A stretch of 64,000 nt of DNA, taken from positions 1,242,501-1,306,500 of the forward strand of contig JBANSL010000014.1 in the NCBI GenBank assembly GCA_037127255.1, written 5' to 3'. The DNA comes from Persicaria tinctoria (taxonomy: Eukaryota > Streptophyta > Magnoliopsida > Caryophyllales > Polygonaceae). Made by a program: the position numbers and the translations under genes. This document shows positions 1 through 8,097 of this stretch, piece by piece. The notes beneath the pieces were generated by a model. That model was not told where the DNA came from. It made no database searches and worked only from the letters and a program-made list of their open reading frames with translations. Numbering within the stretch: position 1 is the first letter of the stretch; each line of letters opens with the position of its first letter.

Positions 1-201
1 TAAAATAAAAAAAATATTTCAAAAACTTTTAATGGGCGCCTGGTGGGCAACCCGGCTCGCCCATGTGGGCTGGCTTGGACAAAATAGTTGGCCCAAAAAC
101 CGGGTCTGGCCCAAGCTCGACCCGCTATAATAGGCCAAGATTTTCATGCTCTGGTATAGTCATAATTAAGTAAATGTCCACTTTTTAAACAAATTAAGTA
201 A

Positions 202-1120
202 GACTGTGTTTGGCAACAGCTTTGGAAGCTTTTCAAGCTTTCAAAAAAAAACCAAAGCTCTCCGTGTGGTGTTTGGCAGAAGCTCAAGGAGAAGATTATC
301 AAGCTTTGGGGGAGCTTTTGGTAGATTAGAATTCGGCGAATATGAAACCTTGGGGGGCCAAGCTTTTCAAGCTTTTGGTGGAGATTATCCTTTTCCTTTC
401 CATTCCTACCCCGTCACCGAGCTGCTGCACCTGTCTCCATTTTCGATTCCCTTCTTCCCTCCCTCTCCTTCCCTCTTGAATCGTTCATGGATTGAGCTGC
501 TGCATCTGCCCTCTCCATCACCGAGCTGCTAGTTCTCTCCGTCATCGAGTTGCTGCACTTGTCCTGTGGTTTGTACTTTTTACCGTCAATTTCCATTCGG
601 CTTCACTAGAATCAGGAAGATCGTCAGGGCTCTCGAGTTCTGTTTCACTGTCATGTTCTTCTCCTGGCTGATTTCTCGATCCTCCTCCTATTTGACCGCG
701 GTTTTCCGTCTCTCCGGCGTCTTTCTCCGCCGCTCTTCCACGGTCTGAAACAGAGCCTCGCCGGAAACTGGAGAATTCAGACGGCGAAGCGGCGTCGCGA
801 TCGCATGTGTTTGGTCCGATTGGGCACGAGCAGGAGGATCCCTCGCAATGGGAGGTTGCAATGGTGACATGATTGTGTGTGGGGATGAGGCGAAGGGGGA
901 GGGGAGGGTAAAAATGAAGGGTAGTTTGGATATTTTCCTAACAAAAACCCTTTACAAATCTTACCCACACCAAACATCTTTTTAGCTTTTAACGAGATTT
1001 TTGTTCCCAAAAAAACATAACCTCTGAAATCTCCATAATCTATAAAAAAAAATCATAACCTCCAAAATCTACATAATCTACACAAAATCTACTTTTTACA
1101 ATCTACTGCCAAACACAGCC
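202..1120. mobile_element. PIF/Harbinger-type MITE, 919 bp
   Basis: Terminal inverted repeats GACTGTGTTTGGCA (left) and TGCCAAACACAGCC (right) are flanked by a direct TAA duplication at 199-201 and 1121-1123. A 3-bp TAA/TTA target duplication with short inverted repeats is the hallmark of PIF/Harbinger elements. The short reading frames inside show no domain and are treated as chance. The right part contains T/A-rich tandem phrases around 1010-1090. Confidence 0.8.
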
Positions 1121-1705
1121 TAATTGTCAATTTTTAACATTTTTCCCTTCCTTCCCCACATGACTTTTTTTTAGTTTTGTCATTGACTAGTCAACATTGA
1201 CCATTTCGGTCAATGTCTACATTTGGTGACAACTGATTATATTTTTTTGTGACAGTTGTTTCGGTAACAATTAACTTTTTTTTGGTGGCAAATTATTTTT
1301 TCTAGTGACAGTTTGGAGATTTTTTTCCTGATAACAAATGATTATTTTTATTCTGGTGCCATAGATTTTTTTTTATGGTTGATTTTCCTCTGGTGGCAGG
1401 TTCTAAGATCACTTTTCCCCGGTGAAAAATGAAATTTTTATGCTAATAGATGATTTTCCCCTTTACAGTTGTTGGTGAGAGTTGTTAGTAACGATGTTGA
1501 TGACAATATATTGTCACCACGATATTGTAACCTTAAAAAATTGTCACTATAACATTATATATCAACAAATTAAGCATTGTTATTAACCCTATTTTAAAAC
1601 GTTGAACCATTAATGCTAACAAAAATACGTCAACATAACAATAAATGTCACCGCTACATTATATAGTTTGACCAGTTTCTCTCATCTGAAATTGTCACCA
1701 ATTTA

Positions 1706-2557
1706 GCGCGTGTTTGGCAAGGGGTTTCAAAAGGTTTTATCGGGTTTCATTAGGTGCCTCGAAAAAAAAAGCTCTTGCAATGGTGTTTGGCAAATAGCTT
1801 TGAAGAGTTGTGGTTGCAGGTTTGAAGAGTTGAAATTCCACAAAAATGGCAGCTCTCCCAGGGTAGGTTTCGGAGGTTTTTTTATCAGGTTTTATCTTTG
1901 TTTTCACTTTTGCCCCTGAATCACCTCCTCGTCCTTCTGGCTTCCACCATTGCCACCGTCGCTTGAAGCCACCACCAACCACTGCTCTCCACCACTGCCA
2001 CCGCCAACCACTGCTCTCCACCATTGCCACCGCCGCCCAGTGCTCTCCACCATTGCCACCGCCGCCCATTGCTCTCCACCATTGCCTCCGTCACTTGAAG
2101 CCTCCGACGGAAATGTCTCCATCTTGCACAGATTTTGCAATATCTGATGGCGGTTTGTTGCTGAATTACAGTCACCTTATGGTTTCGATTCTTCTTGCAT
2201 ATTTTGAGGATCTATGTAGTTTAGAAATGGAGATTTGAGATGTGGGAGTCGATGTTGAAAAATCAGGGATATGGTGGTTTGTGCAGTTGACATTGGAGCT
2301 TGTGGGAGGGATGATGTATTGATCTGGATGCAAGTGAGCTGATGGGTTGGTGAGTCCCAATTATCAAGGGTATTTCAGCCATTTTATCCATAAATTCATC
2401 TCCCAAATTATATAACCACCAAACACCATTCAGGTTTTTTATAAGGTTATTTTAGAAAATAAACTCCACCCCCCACACCTTCATAAACCCCATAAATAAT
2501 ATCCACCTCCTAAAAAAACTCCAACTCCTAAAAAAACCCTTTTTGCCAAACACGCGC
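1706..2557. mobile_element. PIF/Harbinger-type MITE, 852 bp, with internal CCACCATTGCC repeats
   Basis: The left end GCGCGTGTTTGGCAA and right end TTGCCAAACACGCGC are inverted repeats flanked by TTA at 1703-1705 and 2558-2560. The terminal core TGTTTGGCA is shared with the 202-1120 element, so the two probably belong to related families. The interior (1940-2100) has a short tandem repeat built on CTCTCCACCATTGCCACCG. This opens overlapping reading frames on both strands that are low-complexity and not credible genes. Confidence 0.8.
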
Positions 2558-2933
2558 TTAGTGTCACCAGCTTATTTTCACCAACTAGAAAACACTGTCA
2601 CCAAACTAAAATGTGTGAATAGTACTAATATCATCACCTTTGTCACCTAATATTAACTCACTTTTGTCACCAAACTAAAACCCTGAAACGAGGGGAGCAT
2701 AGACCCTAGATGGGCTAAAACTAAGGAACCTACCGATGAAGGGACCTACCGGCGGCGTCAGAAGGGACCTACCGATGAAGATAAGGATATGAGGAATAGG
2801 CCAGTGAGGCTTTAGTAGCAATCAATACAACTCCTCTTACACCCTCCTATATATGGACTCCCCGAAGATCTCCCCCTACCAAACCTACAAGTCGGGAGGA
2901 ACCCGCCGATGAAGGCAAGGATCTAGTGTTGAA

Positions 2934-3140
2934 TCACCGCTCAAATTCGAGAGTTTGGTTGGATATCATCGCCGGCGGTTCAACGATGAAAGAATCGTAG
3001 TCGGTGTTATTGAACGGAAAGCCATGAATAACTGTCTTTGTTTTAGGAGCTCCGGCGACTATGGCGGTTTGGACAACGGACAAAGCGAGGAGGTGGAGGA
3101 TAAAGGAGGGAAGCAATGCCGGCGACGGCAGGTGAGTCAT
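2934..3140 (-). other. Possible captured exon inside MULE copy 1 (signal-peptide-like)
   Basis: This minus-strand reading frame encodes 68 residues. It has a hydrophobic N-terminal stretch of about 20 residues (LPSFILHLLALSVVQTAIVA) and then a polar segment with NNT and NQT glycosylation-type sites. The frame closes just after a GGTGATT sequence that could be a splice donor. It lies between the repeat blocks of a MULE, the setting in which Pack-MULE gene fragments occur. I do not recognise the protein, and chance remains a real alternative. Confidence 0.2.
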
Positions 3141-3545
3141 TTCATGTCAAAGAACACTCAATCAAGCTATTTGTGTCTCTACTAATGGCGGTAGTCAGGG
3201 AAAGGGAGGGGGGTTAATTATTATTTTTTGAGAACGAGGGGATTAAATTATAAAAAGGGTAGTTTGGGGATTAAATAAAATATATGGATATATGGATATT
3301 TACTTAATTACCATTTCAATATGGACATTTAGCTAGTATGAATTACTAGATGGATATTTGAGCAAATTTTTTCAAACATGAATCCAGTCAATTAAAACAA
3401 TATTGTAGGTTGCAGGGTTGATTAAAACATTGAATTGATTTTATATAAAAAAAAACAACGAATTTATATAATTTCTTATCTTGGCTGAGTCCATCAAACC
3501 GGACTGAAAAAATCCGTAAAGAATTTAATAATTTTGTCATTATGA

Positions 3546-3945
3546 TTACATTATTTCCTTTAGCGGTGGTCCCTGCGATAATAGCTCTGCTTTTTTCGTT
3601 GAGGCTTTGGGCATTCGTATGGGTGTGGCTAGTGCTAAGTCTCTAAATTTACAAAAACTTCTTATTGAAGGAGATTGTTTGGTCGTCATTAATGTTCTTC
3701 TGAGTGACTGGTCTTCTCCCTGGAACATCGAGCTCTTGATGGCGGATATTATGATTGATTTAAATTCGTTGTCTAATGTTGTTATTCGTCATATTTTCAG
3801 GGAATCAAATGTTGTGACTAACAGGATTGCAAGTCTGACCTACAGTTTCCCTGTCGATGATAGCATGACTGCCGATCCAGAACTATGTGTTCTCGTCCGC
3901 TCAGACGCTCTAGGAAGGAAGCCCAGTCGTGGGCGTCTGTCCTAA
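3546..3945 (+). pseudogene. L1-type LINE fragment: RNase H-like (RVT_3) domain
   Basis: The readable frame covers the end of the RNase H-like domain typical of plant L1 elements and their domesticated relatives: a segment LLIEGDCLVVINVL (DxxxxV-type strand and helix) and later VIRHIFRESNVVTNRIASL, which matches the usual 'R..N..AD.LA' helix position. The upstream reverse transcriptase is absent, so the copy is 5'-truncated. The 3' flank has AATAAAAG and then the 25-bp sequence that recurs at 7846-7870. Non-functional. Confidence 0.7.
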
Positions 3946-3962
3946 TTTTTATCTCGCTTCCA

Positions 3963-3987
3963 AAAATAAAAGATTTGTAACAACCAG
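3963..3987 (+). repeat. 25-bp direct repeat, left copy (pair at 7846-7870)
   Basis: Positions 3963-3987 and 7846-7870 are identical over 25 bases (AT-rich start, ending TTTGTAACAACCAG). The left copy abuts the hAT-like element; the right copy follows a short A-run (7842-7848). It is longer than the 8-bp hAT duplication, so it may be a separate duplication made at the LINE 3' end before or during the hAT insertion. Confidence 0.8.
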
Positions 3988-4382
3988 GTAGGGGTGTTAT
4001 GTGAACACGAGTAGCTCGAATTCGACTCCTACTCGCTCGATAAAAACTCCACTCGAGCTCGTTCATTTTCTAAACGAGCCGAGTATGAGCACATTTTTAA
4101 GCTCGGTCCAAAGCTCGGCTCGTTCGAATTAAACTCGAATAGCTCGAATTTTATAGAATTTCTAAAAAATTTCTTTAAGTTACCGTATAATGAGCAAGTA
4201 GAGTTGCCTTAAACTAAAAAAAAGCTCGCCTCGAGCTCGCTCATTTCTTAAATGAGCCGAATATGAGCACATTTTTTAAGCTCGAGTCAAAATTTATGCG
4301 CTGCTCGAACTCGTTCGATCATATTCTAAACGGGGCGTAATATGTACACCGCTAATTTTTACTATTTACACCGCAAATCCAC

Positions 4383-4569
4383 CGCATCCCTATACGGTGG
4401 AATAATAAAAATTTAACCCAACATACCGCATATACATGCGGTATGTTCGTTGACCGTATAAAATCACCGCATCTCCGTGCGGTTGGTTAGGTTAAAACGG
4501 AGTCCGTAATACGATGATCCGGTTGGGTCGAAGTTATCCGAAACCCACCGCATGGTATGCGGTGGGTTT
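4383..4569. repeat. Left palindrome array of the MULE (ACCGCAT-n-ATGCGGT)
   Basis: Four inverted repeats lie in under 200 bp. Positions 4422-4445 hold 10-bp arms CATACCGCAT / ATGCGGTATG with a 4-bp spacer. Positions 4541-4569 hold 13-bp arms AAACCCACCGCAT / ATGCGGTGGGTTT with a 3-bp spacer. There are imperfect ones near 4382-4400 and 4465-4485. A further copy lies just beyond the RTE insertion at 5784-5807. Confidence 0.85.
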
Positions 4570-4605
4570 TGAAAATATTTAAAACTTGGGTGAGAACATA
4601 CCGCA

Positions 4606-5780
4606 TACCGACGGGTCACTGACTAGCGTCAGAACGCCGGGTGGAGATTCAGAGTTTTTTCAGATTCGAGTGGGGTTGCACCAGGGTTCAGCTCTTAGTC
4701 CGCTTCTGTTTACTCTTATTATGGATTCACTTTCTGCCCCACTCCAGGAGGAGGTTCCTTGGTGCATGATGTTTGCAGATGACATTGTGCTGGTCGACAA
4801 CACTAGATCGGGTTTGGCTCGCAGGCTAGAGAATTGGAGAGGGGTGCTGGAGGCCAGAGGTTTCCGGTTGAGTAGGTCCAAGACCGAGTATGTTCAATTC
4901 AGTTTTGGAGGGGAAAGTGATCCAGACACTTCAGTTCTATTGGGGGAAGATCTTGTCCCCAGGAAAGAATATTTCAAATACCTTGGATCAATCGTTCAGA
5001 ACGATGGGGGTATCGACAGGGATATTGACCATCGTATCCAGGCTGGATGGCTTAGATGGAGGAGAGCTTCGGGGGTGTTATGTGACAAGAGAGTACCAGC
5101 TAAACTGAAAGGTAAATTCTACAAGGTGGTTGTCAGACCGACTCTATTGTATGGTGCTGAGTGCTGGCCTATTACAATAGCTCAAGAGCGGAAGTTATCA
5201 GTGGCCGAGATGAGAATGCTGCGCTGGATGTGTGGGCATACGAGGCTTGACAGAATCAGAAATGTCGACATCAGACATAAGGTTGGCGTTACAAGTTTAG
5301 ATGTTAAATTGCGGGAGCACAGATTGCGCTGGTTTGGACACGTTCATAGAAGACCATCTTCGGCTCCAGTTCGAAGGTGTGAGAGCTTAGAACTTGGAGT
5401 TATCCGAAGGGGAAGAGGTAGACCGAAGAAGAAGTGGCTAGAGGTCATTCGTCAGGACCTCGATCGACTGAGCCTCTCGGAAGATATGACGTCAGATAGG
5501 GACCAGTGGAGGAGGGCCATCCGGGCCAGTGAGGTGTAGAGTGTTGGGCTAGGGTGTTTAGCCTTGCAGCCTATGCTTTTCGCCGGTCGTCTGCTTTGTT
5601 TACTTATGTTTTCGCCTCTTTCCTGTCTCCTGACTTATAGTTTCCTTGTCTTATTTTTCTGGGTCTATCGGAAACACTCTCCTGACCTGGTCGGGGTATG
5701 AGTGCGTACATCCTGACCCCCCAGACCCTGCCTTTACGCGGGATTTACTGGGTTGTTGTTGTTGTTGTTGTTGGGGTAAA
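4606..5780 (+). mobile_element. RTE-clade LINE, 5'-truncated, with (TTG)n tail
   Basis: The element holds the C-terminal half of an RTE-type reverse transcriptase, a short 3' UTR (5540-5745), and ends in a GTT/TTG microsatellite at about 5750-5776. RTE elements characteristically end in a short tandem repeat rather than poly(A). The 12-bp word AACATACCGCAT occurs at 4594-4605 and again at 5781-5792 and could be the target duplication, although it is also part of the local palindrome repeat. The 5' part, including the endonuclease, is missing. Confidence 0.8.
4607..5539 (+). pseudogene. RTE-type reverse transcriptase, C-terminal fragment
   Basis: The frame is open for about 310 codons. It contains the RT palm motifs GLHQGSALSPLLFTLIMD (block 4) and MMFADDIVLV with the catalytic DD. 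It then has the thumb segment RKEYFKYLGSIVQNDGGID and a distal region with LLYGAECW and RWFGHVHRRP, all typical of plant RTE elements. The endonuclease and the first RT blocks (with the first catalytic Asp) are absent, so it is an insertion-truncated, inactive copy. It ends at the TAG at 5537-5539. The first methionine comes from flanking palindrome repeat, not from the element. Confidence 0.85.
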
Positions 5781-5926
5781 CAACATACCGCATCTCCATG
5801 CGGTGATTTTTTACCGTTGTGGCAACGGTAAAAAATACGCGATAAGTATTCGAGGCCATACCGCATACAGTGATGGGTGTGTCATACAAAATAATACGCG
5901 ATAAGTATTCGAGGCCATACGAAGAT

Positions 5927-6316
5927 TATTTGTGCAATTGTCAGCACAAGCGGTGGTGCGAAACGTTCCCTTGCTGTCTAGCTCACGTTGTCTGCTACAA
6001 AGGCGTTGAAGGCGACAAATACGCTCTCTCGGAGCCGGTTGAACTGGCGTGTCTGAGAGGTCACCAATTACACGTTGAGAACCCCGAGTCATACTACCAC
6101 GAGGCGGTTGAGGCAATCAAATGCGCAATCAGCGACCTATTCAGCGATGTCAGGCTACACTGCGCACTTGAGATTGCAAGGTTCACTGTCGACAACGCCG
6201 TTCGTCCAGCGAACGACAGAGTGAAGAAGTACGCATTCAACCACATTGAGATCCAGATTAGCCCGCGTATTATCGAGGAGTCAGTAGGTAGTTGTACACT
6301 TGATAGAGCCTCCTGA
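5927..6316 (+). pseudogene. Unrecognised Cys-rich ORF, copy A (MULE cargo)
   Basis: From about 5927 the plus strand reads a Cys-rich head (LCNCQHKRWCETFPCCLAHV, then VVC), an acidic linker, and a predicted helical tail. The tail includes YYHEAVEAIKCAISDLFSD, ALEIARFTVDNAV and KKYAFNHIEIQI, ending ...ESVGSC near 6300. A paralogue lies on the opposite strand at 6477-6881. The C-x-C...P-C...H pattern loosely recalls the SWIM finger of MULE transposases, but the spacing is not standard and I do not recognise the family. No ATG precedes the conserved part. Upstream, a segment containing GCGATAAGTATTCGAGGCCA is tandemly repeated (about 5833-5860 and 5894-5920). It may be a fragment of a spliced transposon gene. 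Confidence 0.45.
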
Positions 6317-6320
6317 AGTT

Positions 6321-6395
6321 CACCGCATGTGTAATGCAAAAGATTTATCAGCCTATGTATCACCGCATGTGTAATGCAAAAGATTTATCAGCGAA
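6321..6395. repeat. Tandem duplication between the two Cys-rich ORFs
   Basis: A unit of about 40 bp beginning CACCGCATGTGTAATGCAAA occurs at about 6321 and again at about 6361. It carries the ACCGCAT half-site of the MULE palindromes with a degraded second half (GTAATGC). It sits exactly in the spacer between the convergent reading frames. Confidence 0.8.
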
Positions 6396-6476
6396 ATATA
6401 ATTACTGGTTTAACTCGTGACCGGATAAATTCACTATAAATGATACACAACAATTTAGGACACGACAACATTTTAC

Positions 6477-6881
6477 CTATGGTACATAACAACTACCAAC
6501 CGACTCCTCTACATTGCTCGGCAAAATGTGAATATGTATTCGGTGAAATGCGTACTTTCGAAGCTTTGTGTTTGCACGCCGCACGACTCTTTCCACGGTG
6601 TATCTTGCCACCTGCGTTGCATTGGCCAATCCGAAGTTGGAGAAAAACTCGCTAACAAGCTCCGTAATTGCCTCCGTCGCGTGAATATAGTATGCTGCAG
6701 GATTATCCCTATACGAGTACGGCCTTGTCATGCGGACATCCTCGTATGTCACTCCTTCAACGCACTCGAGGTCCACTGAATCGGAAACTCTTGCTGTATC
6801 GCGTTCTTCGCATACAACTTGGCAAAGGCAGCACGGCCATCCTGTCGACCTTCTGTGCTGACAGTTGCACAATATATCGTC
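6477..6881 (-). pseudogene. Unrecognised Cys-rich ORF, copy B, convergent with copy A
   Basis: The minus strand encodes the same protein family as 5927-6316: head LCNCQHRRSTGWPCCLCQVV, acidic linker, AAYYIHATEAITELVSEFF, QVARYTVERVVRRAN, LRKYAFHRIHIHI and the ending ESVGSC. By eye roughly half of aligned positions agree. The conserved tail helices and terminal ESVGSC are best kept, which suggests constraint before decay. The linker is longer than in copy A, and the His of the finger-like head is Gln here. The conserved part starts at a TTG, with no in-frame ATG beside it. The two copies face tail to tail about 160 bp apart, and an OTU-like exon starts immediately upstream on the other strand. 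Confidence 0.45.
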
Positions 6882-6885
6882 AGTA

Positions 6886-7186
6886 CCGGCCTATGATGAG
6901 CTAGATGGAATAGCTTTAGTCGGCAACAACAACCATTTCGTTCCGGTACGTTTCGTATTTCATATTCATTAATTTGTTACTGCTATGTTTCTCTTTTCTG
7001 ACATCAATATTAACCTTGTATTCACAGATTTGGTTGTTGCCTGGTTCACCTCTTCCTCCAGTCTACGTCACATGGACACGGCATCACGATCGCACTATCG
7101 ACGGTTGGGACGAGCAGTTTGCAGCGAGGATTGCACGATATAGAGCTTACCGCCGTCGTGATGGTGGCCGTCCCCTACCGTATTAG
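6886..7186 (+). pseudogene. OTU-like protease C-terminal tail of a MULE, two exons
   Basis: Exon 1 (to 6945) reads DELDGIALVGNNNHFVP before a GTACGT donor. After a CAG acceptor, exon 2 (7028-7186) reads WLLPGSPLPPVYVTWTRHHD..., then WDEQFAARIARYRAYRRRDG, and stops at TAG 7184-7186. The NNxHFVxV box (the OTU-type catalytic His region) followed by a PLPP(V/I)...W tail is what OTU-domain proteins carried by plant MULEs look like. The catalytic Cys part is missing, so this is a remnant. Its 5' end meets copy B of the Cys-rich frame head to head. Confidence 0.4.
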
Positions 7187-7532
7187 CATTTCCCACTTTC
7201 TGATGTCATTTTTCGAACTTCATATGTTCAATTGGGTTGTATCTTTCTCTATTCCATTTCACATCCGAATATCCGAACTCCGTATTTTCGTCATCGCTTA
7301 TATTTATCACACTTTCGTGTTAATCATCTTTGTTTTCAATTCAACATATGAGTTTTTTCAGATCACAGTGTTTATTAAAAGTTAATTCCACTGTAGTAGG
7401 ATATACCATTGCAGATGTCCATGGATAATACGATAGTGTGGACGAATACTGCAAACCCTAGCGGTGTGTATCGGTTCGTATCGGTCCACTCAGCTCTTCC
7501 AAATAGTTAAGCGCAAATCGGGTTATCCGATA

Positions 7533-7712
7533 CCCACCGCATTGGTATGCGGTGGGGTTCGAACGGAACGGGGGTGCTCACCGCATGAAGATGCGGTATG
7601 TCTCTATACGGTTGCTATCACCGCATGTATATGCGGTGACCTACCGCATGTATATGCGGTATGTCGTTGACCGTCATTAACTCGGTAATTAACTCACCGC
7701 ATAGGTATGCAG
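7533..7712. repeat. Right palindrome array of the MULE
   Basis: Five inverted repeats with the ACCGCAT/ATGCGGT core lie here. One is near 7534-7558 (arms CCCACCGCAT / ATGCGGTGGG). Another is near 7580-7600, and one near 7619-7640 has TCACCGCAT / ATGCGGTGA with a GTAT spacer. The fourth is near 7642-7664 and a mutated one is near 7696-7712. They mirror the left array at 4383-4569, so both subterminal regions carry the same hairpin-forming module. Confidence 0.85.
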
Positions 7713-7845
7713 TGATTAGCGGTGGAAATAGTAAAAATTAGCGGTGTAGATATCGTTCGATTCTAAACGAACTAAATATGAACAAGCAATACTCGGTTCG
7801 TTCGGCTCGAATAACAAGTACAACCCCACAACCAGAGCTGGAAAA

Positions 7846-7870
7846 AAAATAAAAGATTTGTAACAACCAG
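7846..7870 (+). repeat. 25-bp direct repeat, right copy
   Basis: Identical to 3963-3987. It also marks the left limit of the segment that is duplicated around the secreted-protein genes: homology to 23191 onward starts just after it. Confidence 0.8.
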
Positions 7871-8035
7871 AAAAATCTATCAATGAATTATAGAATTCTA
7901 TCTCTTTCATCCTTAATTTTATTTATTTATTTTCCATTAAATCTTTTGATGAGGATTAGAATGGATAATATATATAATTCCAAATATTGCTTATCTCTTA
8001 CGAGTAAAATTCGAATTATCAATCGATCTAATGAT

Positions 8036-8044
8036 CTATATAAG
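8036..8044 (+). promoter_or_regulatory. TATA box of the 8.1-kb secreted-protein gene
   Basis: CTATATAAG lies 54 bases before the ATG at 8098, a good distance for a plant core promoter. The surrounding 7871-8097 sequence aligns with 23195-23357 plus 29941-30008, the promoter of the second gene copy, where the equivalent TATA box was split by a copia insertion. Confidence 0.7.
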
Positions 8045-8097
8045 CCCCTACAATCTTCACAACCTTAGAACTGAAAATTGAGAGTTTCGCAAAAGGC

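Larger units (their letters stand above)
165..3385. mobile_element. Degenerate MULE-like unit, non-autonomous (copy 1 of GTGACAA-rich family)
   Basis: The left edge carries a motif reading TAATTAAGTAAATGTCCA and the right edge (about 3293-3380) carries its inverted form, TGGATATTTACTTAATTA, followed by a second TGGACATTT block. The same inverted edges frame the 17.2-23.0 kb element. The interior is rich in GTGACA/TGTCACC words (1200-1700, 2560-2690). It also shares, on the opposite strand, the block around 19290-19330 (seen here at 2680-2715). No transposase was seen. Two MITEs are inserted in it. The exact ends and the target duplication could not be fixed, so family membership rests on shared edges and internal words. 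Confidence 0.5.
4333..7759. mobile_element. Mutator-like element (MULE) with 10-bp target duplication and palindrome arrays
   Basis: A 10-bp direct repeat ATTCTAAACG lies at 4323-4332 and 7760-7769. The ends share an inverted segment TACACCGCTAATTTTTACTA followed by TTT(A/C)CACCGC. A 9-11 bp duplication is the MULE signature. Inside are dense ACCGCAT/ATGCGGT palindromes near both ends, an RTE LINE insertion (4606-5780), two convergent Cys-rich reading frames, and a C-terminal OTU-protease-like fragment. No intact transposase core was seen. It sits within the hAT-like element at 3988-7827. Confidence 0.7.
3988..7827. mobile_element. hAT-like element with GAGCTCG-rich arms (outer level of a nest)
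   Basis: The left end begins GTAGGGGTGTTATGTGAACA. The right end, read in reverse, begins GGGGTTGTACTTGTTATTCG, and both continue into AGCTCGAA/GAGCCGAA phrases. An 8-bp duplication ACAACCAG flanks it at 3980-3987 and 7828-7835; 8 bp with TAGGGGTG-like ends is typical of hAT elements. The retained arms (3988-4332 and 7760-7827) are full of GAGCTCG/CGAGC words. The centre is occupied by a younger MULE. No hAT transposase was seen. Confidence 0.65.

Noticed and set aside
206..1010. Short ORFs at 206-532, 566-748 and 777-1010
   Set aside because: Lie inside a MITE, Ser/Pro/Arg-rich, no recognisable domain.
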